Part shown: in pieces, positions 10,569 through 19,650 of the stretch
How the letters are laid out: every line of letters starts with the position of its first letter
How positions within the stretch are numbered: the stretch's first letter is position 1
Source: Salinimicrobium xinjiangense DSM 19287
Lineage (GTDB): Bacteria; Bacteroidota; Bacteroidia; Flavobacteriales; Flavobacteriaceae
Assembly: GCF_000423585.1 (NCBI RefSeq)
Contig: NZ_AUIG01000001.1
Span: 124,001 to 188,000, forward strand
Direction of reading: 5' to 3'
DNA: 64,000 bases
The notes under the pieces: model-generated
What the model saw: only the letters and a program-made list of their open reading frames with translations
Told to the model about the DNA's origin: nothing
The model's database searches: none
Program-made: the position numbers and the translations under genes

Positions 10569-11426
10569 ATGATTTTAATAGCAGATGGTGGCTCCACGAA
10601 GTGTGATTGGATACTACTTGATTCGCAAGGAGAGCAAATATTAAAAACACGTACAAAAGGTTTAAATCCTGCTGTGTTTAAAACCGAAATACTCCAGGAT
10701 AGACTGGATGAAAACCTCGATCTTAAACAGGTCAAAGACAAAGTTGAAAAAGTCCACTTTTATGGCGCCGGTTGTGGTACTCCAAAACCTACCGCTTTAT
10801 TAAAATCCATACTTACTGCTTTTTTCTCCGGTGCCGGTGAAGTTGAGGTTCAGGAAGATATGGTAGCTGCAGTCTATGCCGTTACAGATAAACCTGGAAT
10901 TGTTTGTATCCTCGGTACCGGATCCAACAGTTGTTACTACGACGGAAGCACAATTAGAACAGCCGTTGATTCCCTGGGTTATATTCTTATGGATGAGGCG
11001 AGTGGAAATTACTTCGGAAAAAGACTTATCAGGGATTACTACTACAAAAAAATGCCTTTAGCACTGGCTGAAAGATTCGAAAAGGAATATGATCTTTCTT
11101 CAGATGTTATAAAAGAGAACATTTACAAGAAGGAAAATCCTAATACTTACCTGGCTCATTTCGCAGAGTTCATCTTTAAAAATGAGCGTAACGGGTATTT
11201 CTATCAGCTCATCGCCGAAGGTATGCAGAACTTCATTGAGCACCGGGTATTATGTTTTAAGGAAGCTCAAAATGTGCCGATTCACTTTGTAGGATCAATC
11301 GCATATTTTTCCCAGGACATTATAAAAGACTCTCTGCAACCCTACAGGTTAACTCCGGGGAATTTTGTGCAAAGACCTATAGATGGAATTATAGATTACT
11401 ACCGCAAGCACGTGGTAGGAAAATAG
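10569..11426 (+). CDS. BadF/BadG/BcrA-family ATPase, N-acetylglucosamine-kinase-like
   Basis: A 285-residue actin-fold (ASKHA) protein. It starts with MILIADGGSTKCDW, the phosphate-1 loop, and has the second glycine-rich loop in GTGSNS near residue 123. Flavobacterial members are usually annotated as N-acetylglucosamine kinase-like or BadF-type ATPases; no ferredoxin or benzoyl-CoA genes are near, so a sugar (hexosamine) kinase role is more likely than an activase role. The ATG at 10569 is chosen because an upstream TTG frame runs through the gap terminator. Substrate is inference. Confidence 0.8.
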   Translation: MILIADGGSTKCDWILLDSQGEQILKTRTKGLNPAVFKTEILQDRLDENLDLKQVKDKVEKVHFYGAGCGTPKPTALLKSILTAFFSGAGEVEVQEDMVAAVYAVTDKPGIVCILGTGSNSCYYDGSTIRTAVDSLGYILMDEASGNYFGKRLIRDYYYKKMPLALAERFEKEYDLSSDVIKENIYKKENPNTYLAHFAEFIFKNERNGYFYQLIAEGMQNFIEHRVLCFKEAQNVPIHFVGSIAYFSQDIIKDSLQPYRLTPGNFVQRPIDGIIDYYRKHVVGK

Positions 11427-11456
11427 ATAAATTACCTTCCAGATTTCTTTGAATAG

Positions 11457-11485
11457 CGGCTGCCGGTTTCGGTGGCCGTTTTTCT
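11457..11485 (+). terminator. Rho-independent terminator after the kinase gene
   Basis: CGGCTGCCG and CGGTGGCCG form a 9-bp stem (two G-T pairs) around a GTTT loop, followed by TTTTTCTTT. Confidence 0.82.
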
Positions 11486-11614
11486 TTAATACCTACCAAA
11501 AATGACATTTTTGGCACCTCTTTATTTTTACGGGAAATCATAAAAAACTGTTTAAAATTCAGCAGTAAAATCTTTACCCGAAAATTTTACTATTTTTAGA
11601 AAAAAGATTTTTTA

Positions 11615-13153
11615 ATGCTGGTAAAGGTTTACGGGAGTGCAGTTTTTGGAGTTGAGGCCACAACAGTTACTGTGGAAGTAAACGTAGATACCGGTATTGG
11701 CTACCATCTCGTTGGTCTCCCTGATATTGCAGTGAAGGAAAGCAGCTATCGTATAGCTGCCGCACTAAAGAATGTCGGTTACAGTCTCCCCGGAAAGAAA
11801 ATTACAGTAAACATGGCTCCGGCCGATCTTCGGAAAGAAGGCTCGGCTTATGATCTCACATTTGCCATGGGGATCCTGATGGCATCAGGACAAATAAAAG
11901 CAACCAATATTAGTGACTATATCATCATGGGGGAGCTTTCCCTTGATGGAAGCCTGCAACCAATAAAAGGAGCCTTGCCTATTGCAATTAAAGCTAAGGA
12001 GGAAGGCTTTAAAGGTTTCATACTTCCGAAGCAAAACGTCAAAGAAGCAGCGATCGTTTCTGGCCTGGAAGTCTATGGTATTGAAAATATAGAAGAAGTG
12101 ATCAGGTTTTTTGACAGGGGAGAACCCATGGAAAGAACTGTGATCGATACCCGAAAAGAATTCTATCAGGAACTCGAAAATCCCGAACACGATTTTGCCG
12201 ATGTAAAAGGGCAGGAATCTATCAAGCGTTGCATGGAAATAGCTGCTGCAGGCGGACATAATATAATTCTCATAGGACCTCCGGGTTCAGGGAAAACCAT
12301 GCTGGCCAAACGCCTGCCGAGTATCCTGCCGCCAATGACTCTCCATGAAGCATTAGAAACTACCAAGATCCATAGCGTCGTAGGGCGCGTCAGGGAAAAT
12401 GTGGGGCTAATGGCTCACCGGCCTTTCAGAAGCCCACACCATACAATTTCAGATGTGGCACTTGTTGGAGGTGGGGCTTATCCGCAGCCGGGTGAAATAT
12501 CGCTGTCCCACAACGGAGTGTTGTTTTTGGATGAACTTCCGGAATTTAAAAGAAGCGTTCTGGAAGTCATGCGACAACCTCTGGAAGACAGGGAGGTGAC
12601 CATTTCCCGAGCAAGATTTACTGTTACCTACCCCTCAAGCTTTATGCTGATTGCCAGTATGAATCCAAGTCCCAGCGGATTTTTCAATGATCCCGGTTCC
12701 CCTATGACTTCTTCTCCTTCAGAAATGCAGAGGTATATGGGGAAAATTAGCGGACCTTTACTTGATCGAATAGATATACATATAGAAGTTACTCCCGTGC
12801 CTTTTGAAAAGTTGAGCGAAGAACGACGGGGAGAAAGTAGTTTGGAGATAAGAAAAAGGGTAACTGCAGCCCGACAAAAGCAAACCGAAAGATTTGCCGG
12901 CAATGATAAGGTACACTACAATGCCCAGATGAGCGTTAGACAGATAAGAGAATTTTGTGCTCTTGATGCTGCTTCTATGAGCTTATTAAAAGTAGCTATG
13001 GAAAGACTAAATTTGTCCGCACGGGCATATGATCGGATTTTAAAAGTGTCCAGAACAATTGCCGACCTGGATAATTCAGAAGCAATAAAAGGAGCTCACA
13101 TAAGTGAAGCAATTCAATACCGAAGCCTGGACAGAGAAGGTTGGTTGGGTTAA
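11615..13153 (+). CDS. YifB/ComM family Mg-chelatase-like AAA+ ATPase
   Basis: A 512-residue protein with an N-terminal LonC-like (ChlI-type) domain, the AAA+ core with Walker A GPPGSGKTM (221-229) and Walker B LFLDELPEF (about 304-312), and a C-terminal Mg-chelatase ChlI domain ending LSARAYDRILKVSRTIADL. ComM, the characterised member, is a hexameric helicase that promotes branch migration when divergent DNA integrates during natural transformation; that role here is by homology only. It stands alone in front of the DUF2891 lipoprotein, 9 bases away. Confidence 0.93.
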   Translation: MLVKVYGSAVFGVEATTVTVEVNVDTGIGYHLVGLPDIAVKESSYRIAAALKNVGYSLPGKKITVNMAPADLRKEGSAYDLTFAMGILMASGQIKATNISDYIIMGELSLDGSLQPIKGALPIAIKAKEEGFKGFILPKQNVKEAAIVSGLEVYGIENIEEVIRFFDRGEPMERTVIDTRKEFYQELENPEHDFADVKGQESIKRCMEIAAAGGHNIILIGPPGSGKTMLAKRLPSILPPMTLHEALETTKIHSVVGRVRENVGLMAHRPFRSPHHTISDVALVGGGAYPQPGEISLSHNGVLFLDELPEFKRSVLEVMRQPLEDREVTISRARFTVTYPSSFMLIASMNPSPSGFFNDPGSPMTSSPSEMQRYMGKISGPLLDRIDIHIEVTPVPFEKLSEERRGESSLEIRKRVTAARQKQTERFAGNDKVHYNAQMSVRQIREFCALDAASMSLLKVAMERLNLSARAYDRILKVSRTIADLDNSEAIKGAHISEAIQYRSLDREGWLG

Positions 13154-13162
13154 AATTAATAT

Positions 13163-14314
13163 ATGAAGAAAATAATTGTTAGCATGGCCGTACTGGCTAT
13201 GATAAGTTGTAAAGGTGACAACGAAACGAGTTCAGAAGCCGAAAGGGGACAGGATACTACCCTTGCAAATGAAGCTGTTGCTATGCTGGAGAAACCAAAA
13301 TCTGTAGTACTTACTGTGGAAGAAGCTAACAAGCTCGCGCAGCTTCCGCTGGATTGCCTCAATGTGGAATATCCAAATAAATTAAATCAGACGCTCGCAG
13401 GAGCCGATGAGATTGGGGAGCCAAGAGAGCTGCATCCGGCGTTCTATGGCTGTTTTGACTGGCATTCTTCTGTTCACGGACACTGGACGCTTGTAAGTCT
13501 GCTTAAGCAATTTCCCGATCTTAAAAAAGCCGATGAAATAAGGAAGAAACTAAAGGCTTCCCTTTCCGAAGAGAATATCCGGGCCGAAGTCCGCTACTTC
13601 AGCAATGAGCAGGAGAGCTCTTTTGAGCGTACCTATGGATGGGCATGGGTACTAAAACTGGCGCAGGAGCTCGAGACCTGGGAGGATCCTCTTGGAGCTG
13701 AATTAAGCAAAAATCTACAGCCACTTACCAACCTGATGGTTGAGAAGTTCAAAGGATTTCTTCCAAAACTTAATTATCCTATACGTGTAGGGGAACACAC
13801 GAATACTGCTTTCGCTCTCGTTCTGGCAAGGGATTATGCTATTGCAATGAATAGAGAAGAACTTAAAATGCTGATAGATAAGAGGTCCAGGGATTATTAT
13901 TTAAATGATGATCATTGTCCTGTTGAGTGGGAGCCCAGCGGTTTTGATTTTCTATCACCCTGTTTTTCAGAAATTGATATTATGCGCCGGGTTTTGGCAA
14001 AAAACGCTTTCAGACTTTGGATGGAAGATTTTATGCCGCAACTTAAAAACAAAGATTTCTCCCTTGAAGTGGCTGAAGTGACAGATCGAACAGATGGTAA
14101 ACTGGTGCATTTGGACGGATTAAACTTTAGCAGGGCCTGGGTGCTCTACGGGCTGGCAAATCAATATCCGGACCAATACGGTCATTTACGTTCGCTGGCC
14201 GATAAACATGTAGCTCATTCATTTCCAAATCTGGTTGGCGACACTTATGAAGGTGGTCACTGGCTGGGATCCTTTGCGCTGTATGCCATCCAGGAAAGTA
14301 ATGGAGAAAATTGA
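13163..14314 (+). CDS. DUF2891 domain lipoprotein
   Basis: A 383-residue predicted lipoprotein (MISC lipobox, Cys16). The DUF2891 signature is visible as HPAFYGCFDWHSSVHGHW near residues 92-109 and as GGHWLGSFA near the C-terminus; the many conserved Trp/His residues suggest an alpha-toroid-like fold, but no enzymatic function is established for the family. Its stop codon overlaps the TTG start of the NRAMP-like gene (TTGA), so translation is probably coupled to the 5-oxoprolinase operon. Confidence 0.88.
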   Translation: MKKIIVSMAVLAMISCKGDNETSSEAERGQDTTLANEAVAMLEKPKSVVLTVEEANKLAQLPLDCLNVEYPNKLNQTLAGADEIGEPRELHPAFYGCFDWHSSVHGHWTLVSLLKQFPDLKKADEIRKKLKASLSEENIRAEVRYFSNEQESSFERTYGWAWVLKLAQELETWEDPLGAELSKNLQPLTNLMVEKFKGFLPKLNYPIRVGEHTNTAFALVLARDYAIAMNREELKMLIDKRSRDYYLNDDHCPVEWEPSGFDFLSPCFSEIDIMRRVLAKNAFRLWMEDFMPQLKNKDFSLEVAEVTDRTDGKLVHLDGLNFSRAWVLYGLANQYPDQYGHLRSLADKHVAHSFPNLVGDTYEGGHWLGSFALYAIQESNGEN

Positions 14315-15534
14315 AGAACTGGTTTAAAGAATTAGGCCCGGGAATTTTAGTTTCAGCAGCTTTTATTGGCCCGGGAACAGTTACTGTATGCACTCTGGCA
14401 GGAGTGGAATTTGGTTTTGCACTGTTGTGGGCACTGCTTCTTTCAATAATAGCCTGTATCATCCTGCAGGAAATGGCAGCACGGGTTGGCATAATTACTC
14501 AGAAAGGGCTAAGCGAGGTGATAAGAGAGGAGATCAAAAATCCCCTTTTTAAGACCCTTTCTATTCTGCTGATATTTTCGGCGATTGTAATTGGTAACGC
14601 CGCCTATGAAGCGGGAAATATTTCGGGAGCAGTATTGGGGATATCTGCCGTTGTTCCTGCGTACATTCTTGATGTCGGCTTTGTTTCTCTTAACCTGTGG
14701 AGCCTGGTGATTGGGCTGTTAGCTTTTATCCTCCTTGCCATTGGGAACTATAAGCTGCTCGAGAAGGTTTTTATTGGGCTCGTTGGCGTTATGAGTGTAT
14801 CTTTTCTTGTAACTGCAGTAATGACGCAGCCCAAGCTATCAGAATTGTTTACAGGCCTGTTTGTGCCCTCAAAAGGAGGTGCGGGTATCTTAACTGTCAT
14901 GGCTTTGATCGGAACAACTGTGGTTCCTTATAATCTTTTTTTACACGCCTCCCTGGTGAGTGAAAAATGGAAGGAAAGATCCTCCTTAAAGACTGCCCAA
15001 AAAGAGCTTTTTTGGAGCATAAGTCTCGGCGGAATTGTCTCTATTGCCATTGTCGTTACTGCAGCAGCTTCGGGAGTCACAAATGTGACAACGGCCGCCG
15101 ATCTTGCCGTGGGGCTGGAGCCGCTGTTTGGGAGTTTTGCCACCTGGTTTATCGCGCTGGGACTTTTCGCAGCGGGAATTTCCTCTTCTATAACTGCGCC
15201 TCTGGCAGCGGCTTACGTGGTAAGCGGTTGTATGGGATGGAAAAAAAGCTTAACTTCAGTAAGGTTCAAACTGGTTTGGGCCTTTGTGCTTATAATGGGA
15301 ATGATCTTTTCATCTCTGGGATTTCAGCCCGTGGAAATCATTAGGTTTGCCCAGGTCGCTAATGGGTTATTACTCCCGGTGGTAGCCATATTTTTATTAT
15401 GGATCGTAAACCGTCCTGCAGTCATGGGAAGTTCGCGCAATTCTGTGCTTCTCAATATAGTCGGATTTCTCATAATCGGGATCACTATCTTTCTGGGTGC
15501 CAGGTCAATAATCACTGTTCTTCAAAACTTTTAG
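14311..15534 (+). CDS. NRAMP-fold transporter, divergent; candidate 5-oxoproline transporter
   Basis: A 407-residue integral membrane protein with about 11 hydrophobic segments and the NRAMP layout (GPGILVSAAF at the start). The start is TTG, overlapping the preceding stop; no ATG fits. The helix-1 metal motif DPGN reads GPGT (20-23) and the helix-6 MPHN-type motif reads VPYN (205-208), so the Asp, Asn and Met metal ligands of true Mn/Fe transporters are absent. Genes for 5-oxoprolinase follow at once. In Bacillus subtilis the NRAMP-like ycsG gene lies in the same setting beside ycsF (pxpA) and kipI/kipA (pxpBC). A role in 5-oxoproline or related uptake is inferred; metal transport is unlikely. 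Confidence 0.85.
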   Translation: MKNWFKELGPGILVSAAFIGPGTVTVCTLAGVEFGFALLWALLLSIIACIILQEMAARVGIITQKGLSEVIREEIKNPLFKTLSILLIFSAIVIGNAAYEAGNISGAVLGISAVVPAYILDVGFVSLNLWSLVIGLLAFILLAIGNYKLLEKVFIGLVGVMSVSFLVTAVMTQPKLSELFTGLFVPSKGGAGILTVMALIGTTVVPYNLFLHASLVSEKWKERSSLKTAQKELFWSISLGGIVSIAIVVTAAASGVTNVTTAADLAVGLEPLFGSFATWFIALGLFAAGISSSITAPLAAAYVVSGCMGWKKSLTSVRFKLVWAFVLIMGMIFSSLGFQPVEIIRFAQVANGLLLPVVAIFLLWIVNRPAVMGSSRNSVLLNIVGFLIIGITIFLGARSIITVLQNF

Positions 15535-15535
15535 T

Positions 15536-16273
15536 ATGAAAATTATACATATCAACTGCGATCTTGGAGAAGGAGGGGAGTATGATAAGGAGCTTATGCC
15601 TCTAATTTCTGCCTGCAACATTGCCTGTGGCGGACATGCCGGTACTTTAGAAACTATGCAGCATACGGTAGATCTTGCTATGGAACATGGAGTCGAAATA
15701 GGCGCTCATCCTTCGTACCCCGATAAGGAAAACTTCGGAAGGATCTCTGTAGAAATAAACAGAAAGGAACTTAAGCGTTCCCTGGTTGCACAGATAATGA
15801 CTTTAAAACAGATCACAGAAGCTGAAGGAGCTTTACTCACGCATGTAAAACCTCATGGTGCACTTTACAATGATGCTCAAAAAAATGAGGAAATCGCACA
15901 GGTCATAATCGATTCTGTACTCGAATTTGGAGATGACCTTGTCTTGTACGCTCCTTATGGTTCTGAGATCTGCAGGCTTGCAGAAGGTAAACTGAAAGTG
16001 AAATTCGAGGCCTTTGCAGACAGGAATTACAACCCCGACAGAAGCCTTGTTTCACGAGTAGAAAAAGGCGCAGTTATTAATAAAAAAGAAGAGGTTTTGG
16101 AGCACCTTTTTTCCATGATCTCTGACGGAAAAATAAGCTGTCAAAAAGAAGAAAAAATAGACTGCTTTGCCACCACTTTTTGTCTGCACAGCGACACAAA
16201 AAATTCGGTGGAAATTCTGAAATATTTACACTCAGAATTGCAGTCCAGGAACATCAAAATTCTTCACGCATAA
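15536..16273 (+). CDS. pxpA: 5-oxoprolinase subunit A (LamB/YcsF family)
   Basis: A 245-residue LamB/YcsF protein, full length. It shows the family motifs NCDLGEG at the N-terminus, ACNIACGGHAG (29-39), GAHPSYPD and HVKPHGALYND, rich in His/Asp that line the active site. PxpA works with PxpB and PxpC in ATP-dependent hydrolysis of 5-oxo-L-proline to L-glutamate in the cytoplasm. The start is directly after the transporter stop and its own stop overlaps the pxpB start (TAATG). The gene order transporter-A-B-C matches known pxp operons. Confidence 0.95.
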   Translation: MKIIHINCDLGEGGEYDKELMPLISACNIACGGHAGTLETMQHTVDLAMEHGVEIGAHPSYPDKENFGRISVEINRKELKRSLVAQIMTLKQITEAEGALLTHVKPHGALYNDAQKNEEIAQVIIDSVLEFGDDLVLYAPYGSEICRLAEGKLKVKFEAFADRNYNPDRSLVSRVEKGAVINKKEEVLEHLFSMISDGKISCQKEEKIDCFATTFCLHSDTKNSVEILKYLHSELQSRNIKILHA

Positions 16274-17004
16274 TGGATCATTTCCCGAAGATCAGAAAGA
16301 TGGGGGAGCGGGCTTATCTGGTTGAATTTGAACAGAAAATAAGCGCAGAGGTGCTTCAGAAAGTGCTTTTTTATAAAGAAATTATCCAGAAGAAATTAAT
16401 TAAAGAAAAGGTTGAGGTAATTAACACATACAACTCATTATTAATTACTTGGCACGAGTCTATAGAGGATGCTTATAGTGCTTTTCGGGAGCTTGAAAAG
16501 CTGATTGAGACAGCGAATATACAGGAAAAATCTCAATGCAGGATATTTAGAATACCTGTGTGTTATGATGAGAGTTTTGGACTGGACCTTGCTGAAATTT
16601 CTTCAGCGAAAAACCTTTCCCGGGAGGAGATAATCCGGCTGCATTCTTCAGCAAATTATGTGATCTATTTCATCGGATTTTTACCCGGATTTCTATACCT
16701 GGGGGGACTACCCGATGAGCTTCATTTTCCGCGTCGGAAAGAGCCGCGTTTGGAGGTCCAAAAAGGGGCAGTTGGAATAGGTGAAAAACAGACTGGCATC
16801 TACCCTCAAAAAAGCCCCGGCGGATGGAATATTATAGGTAATTCTCCGGTGCCACTTTTTGAGGTGCATTCAGATCCTCCAAGTCCGTTTTTGCCGGGAG
16901 ACAGGATCAGGTTTTATCCTGTAAGTGGGGAAGAGCATGAGGAGATCTCAAAACAGGTCGAATCGGGGGAATTCAAGTTTAAAATGGCAGAAGATGAAAG
17001 CTGA
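16273..17004 (+). CDS. pxpB: 5-oxoprolinase subunit B (KipI family)
   Basis: A 243-residue KipI/allophanate hydrolase subunit 1-like protein. The motifs FLPGFLYLGGLP and RLEVQKGAVGIGEKQTGIYP are typical of the family. The ATG at 16273 sits in TAATG with the end of pxpA; a longer frame from 16180 exists but would lie inside pxpA and is rejected. With PxpC it forms the ATP-using part of 5-oxoprolinase. In Bacillus the same protein was first described as a histidine-kinase inhibitor (KipI), but the pxpA neighbour makes the metabolic role far more likely here. Confidence 0.94.
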   Translation: MDHFPKIRKMGERAYLVEFEQKISAEVLQKVLFYKEIIQKKLIKEKVEVINTYNSLLITWHESIEDAYSAFRELEKLIETANIQEKSQCRIFRIPVCYDESFGLDLAEISSAKNLSREEIIRLHSSANYVIYFIGFLPGFLYLGGLPDELHFPRRKEPRLEVQKGAVGIGEKQTGIYPQKSPGGWNIIGNSPVPLFEVHSDPPSPFLPGDRIRFYPVSGEEHEEISKQVESGEFKFKMAEDES

Positions 17005-17866
17005 AGTTGAAGTTTTACATCCGGGACTGTTTTCAAGTATTCAGGATGGCGGCAGGTTTGGGTACCGGAAGTATGGAGTTCCCCAATCGGGACCAATGGA
17101 TAATGCTGCTTCCGCACTGGCTAACCTTCTTTTGCAGCAGGAACGCGACACGGCGGTAATGGAGATAACCCTACAGGGACCAAAACTTAAATTTCTATGC
17201 CCTACTCAAATCGTTATCACCGGAGCTTCACTTTCACCGCGTCTTGATGAAGAGGAGCTAAGGAATAATCGTGTTTATTCAGTCAGCGCAGGGCAGGTTC
17301 TAAGCTTTGGAAAAAGAATTTCCGGATCCCGGGCCTACCTCTCCATTAAAAACGGATTTAAGACAGAGGAAGTATTGAGAAGTTTGAGCTGGAGCCCGGG
17401 AATCACTCAATTCTCCCGACTGGAAAAAGGCATGAAATTGCCCTTTTTGGGAGTTAATGAAAAAAGCATTAGCAGTCTCTCGTCTGTAGGAGAACTTGAT
17501 CATTTGGCTTCAGAAATTGTGGAAGCCTTTCCAGGACCCGAATTTCACCTGCTCTCAACTACCGAAAAAAATATGCTTCAAAAATCGCATTTTTCAGTAG
17601 GAAGAAACAGCAACCGTATGGGAATTCAGTTTGAAGAGGAATTAAAAAATAATCTGGAACCAATAATTACTGCCCCTGTGATCCCGGGAACCGTACAGTT
17701 AACACCCTCGGGAAAAATCATTGCTTTGATGAGAGACTGCCAAACTACAGGTGGTTATCCACGCATCCTTCAGCTCAGCGAAGCAGGAATAAACGTTCTG
17801 GCACAAAAGGTTCCGGGAGAAAAGATCCGGATTAAATTAATTAAATACCTTAAGGAAGTAAACTAA
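16994..17866 (+). CDS. pxpC: 5-oxoprolinase subunit C (KipA/biotin-dependent carboxyltransferase-like)
   Basis: A 290-residue KipA/allophanate hydrolase subunit 2-like protein, with the motif SIQDGGRFGYRKYGVPQSG at the N-terminus and the DCQTTGGYPR signature near the C-terminus. The ATG at 16994 overlaps the last 11 bases of pxpB and gives the usual start just before the hydrophobic VEVLHPG strand; an upstream ATG at 16925 is inside pxpB. It completes the PxpABC enzyme that opens 5-oxoproline to glutamate. Confidence 0.94.
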   Translation: MKAEVEVLHPGLFSSIQDGGRFGYRKYGVPQSGPMDNAASALANLLLQQERDTAVMEITLQGPKLKFLCPTQIVITGASLSPRLDEEELRNNRVYSVSAGQVLSFGKRISGSRAYLSIKNGFKTEEVLRSLSWSPGITQFSRLEKGMKLPFLGVNEKSISSLSSVGELDHLASEIVEAFPGPEFHLLSTTEKNMLQKSHFSVGRNSNRMGIQFEEELKNNLEPIITAPVIPGTVQLTPSGKIIALMRDCQTTGGYPRILQLSEAGINVLAQKVPGEKIRIKLIKYLKEVN

Positions 17867-17874
17867 ACCACACA

Positions 17875-17935
17875 AGGTGCCAACCAGTGTTCACCCGGTT
17901 ACCCTACATTCCCCGGCAAACAAAGAGGGGCACCT
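17875..17935 (+). other. Possible structured RNA or extended hairpin after pxpC
   Basis: AGGTGCC (17875-17881) pairs with GGCACCT (17929-17935). Inside are a short AACC/GGTT hairpin with a GTG-TT-CAC tip and a CCCC run that could pair with GAGGGG. No T-run follows directly, so it is not a plain terminator. The rest of the 260-base gap up to 18126 is AT-rich with no gene. Confidence 0.35.
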
Positions 17936-18126
17936 GTCGTAGTAAATTTGTTCTGTAAATTTAAACATAACTGTATTAGGAATACTCTCTTTTCTAAAGA
18001 TTTAATTGTTTTGGTCAAAAGATTTTCTAAAAATGTCAAAAGATAAGCTTTTGGCAACGAGTAAGTTTGGCTGCTGCAGATTTTTAAAGAAGCAGGAAAA
18101 GGATATCTTTGTAAAAAAAACTGCAC

Positions 18127-19650
18127 GTGATAGAATCTGCAAAAATTGAATTAAGAAATTTAAGCGTTAAGGACTACAAGGAGCTGAAGATCTCCATGAT
18201 AGAGAGTTATGATGCGTTGGCTAATGAATACTGGAGTGAAAAGGAGATCAAGAACCTGATAAAAAAATTTCCTGATGGTCAGTTTTGCATAGTCATCGAT
18301 GAGAAGATTGCCGGTTGTGCCCTTTCCATTATAGTCGATTACAATAAGTTTGACGACAATCACACCTACGAGCAGATCACCGGAGGCGAAAATTTCTCTA
18401 CTCATACTAAAAATGGAGATGTTCTTTACGGCATAGATGTTTTTATACATCCGGAATACCGTGGGATGCGCCTGGGCCGTCGCTTGTATGAGGCCCGTAA
18501 GGAGCTTTGCGAACAATTGAATCTCAAATCCATTATTTTTGGAGGGCGTATCCCAAATTACGCCGATTATGCCGAAGAGCTTACTCCCAAACAATATATT
18601 GAAAAAGTGAAAGTCAAGGAGATCCATGACCCTGTGCTTTCATTTCAGCTTTCCAATGATTTTCACGTAAAAAAAGTGATCAAGGGTTATCTGCCCGGAG
18701 ACTACGAAAGCAAGGAGTTCGCAACGCTCATGGAGTGGAATAACATTTACTACACCAAACCAGATAAGCTAATCAATACGGCCAAGACAGTGGTGCGACT
18801 GGGGCTGGTACAGTGGCAAATGCGACTTTTTAAGGATTTTGACGCCCTTGTATCCCAGATTGAATTCTTTGTGGATGCCGTAAGTGATTATCAGAGTGAT
18901 TTTATACTGTTTCCGGAACTCTTTAATGCTCCGTTAATGGCCGAATACAACCACCTCAACGAGGCTGAAGCCATCCGCTCCCTGGCCTCATACACAGATA
19001 AGTTGCTGGAGACCTTTGTGGATTTTGCGATTACCTACAATATCAACATCATTACCGGAAGTATGCCACAGATCATTGGGGAGCACATGTATAACGTAGG
19101 TTATTTATGCCGTCGCGATGGTAGTTATGAACGTTATGAAAAACTTCATATCACTCCGGCCGAAGGTTCTGCCTGGGGTATGAAAGGAGGAAGCATGCTG
19201 AAGACCATGGATACCGACTGCGGAAAGATTGGTGTGCTTATATGTTATGATGTGGAATTTCCCGAGCTTGGCAGATTGCTGGCAGAACAGGGAATGAATA
19301 TCTTATTTGTGCCTTTTATGACCGATACTCAGAACGGTTATTCCCGCGTACGTCTTTGCGCCATGAGCCGTGCCATTGAGAATGAATGTTACGTGGCTAT
19401 TGCAGGATCTGTAGGGAATCTTCCAAAGGTGAACAATATGGATATACAGTACGCGCAAAGTGCGGTGTTTACGCCTTCAGATTTCTCATTTCCCGTAAAC
19501 GGGATCAAGGCTGAAGCTACGCCGAATACCGAAAGCACTTTATTGGTAGATGTAGATCTTGATCTGCTAAAAGAACTACACAACTTCGGAAGCGTACGAA
19601 ACCTCAAGGACCGCAGGAAGGATCTCTATTCCCTGAAGCTCAAAAAATAA
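18127..19650 (+). CDS. GNAT N-acetyltransferase / carbon-nitrogen hydrolase fusion
   Basis: A 507-residue two-domain protein starting at GTG. Residues 1-200 form a GNAT domain with the acetyl-CoA loop RGMRLGRRL (112-120); residues 220-505 form a nitrilase-superfamily amidase with the catalytic triad Glu264 (FPELF), Lys339 (YEKLH) and Cys373 (LICYDVEFPE). Such fusions are widespread in Bacteroidota; the substrate is not known to me. The nitrilase part resembles omega-amidase or N-carbamoyl-type amidohydrolases. The gene ends base-to-base against the convergent aldehyde dehydrogenase gene with no space for a terminator. Confidence 0.92.
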   Translation: MIESAKIELRNLSVKDYKELKISMIESYDALANEYWSEKEIKNLIKKFPDGQFCIVIDEKIAGCALSIIVDYNKFDDNHTYEQITGGENFSTHTKNGDVLYGIDVFIHPEYRGMRLGRRLYEARKELCEQLNLKSIIFGGRIPNYADYAEELTPKQYIEKVKVKEIHDPVLSFQLSNDFHVKKVIKGYLPGDYESKEFATLMEWNNIYYTKPDKLINTAKTVVRLGLVQWQMRLFKDFDALVSQIEFFVDAVSDYQSDFILFPELFNAPLMAEYNHLNEAEAIRSLASYTDKLLETFVDFAITYNINIITGSMPQIIGEHMYNVGYLCRRDGSYERYEKLHITPAEGSAWGMKGGSMLKTMDTDCGKIGVLICYDVEFPELGRLLAEQGMNILFVPFMTDTQNGYSRVRLCAMSRAIENECYVAIAGSVGNLPKVNNMDIQYAQSAVFTPSDFSFPVNGIKAEATPNTESTLLVDVDLDLLKELHNFGSVRNLKDRRKDLYSLKLKK

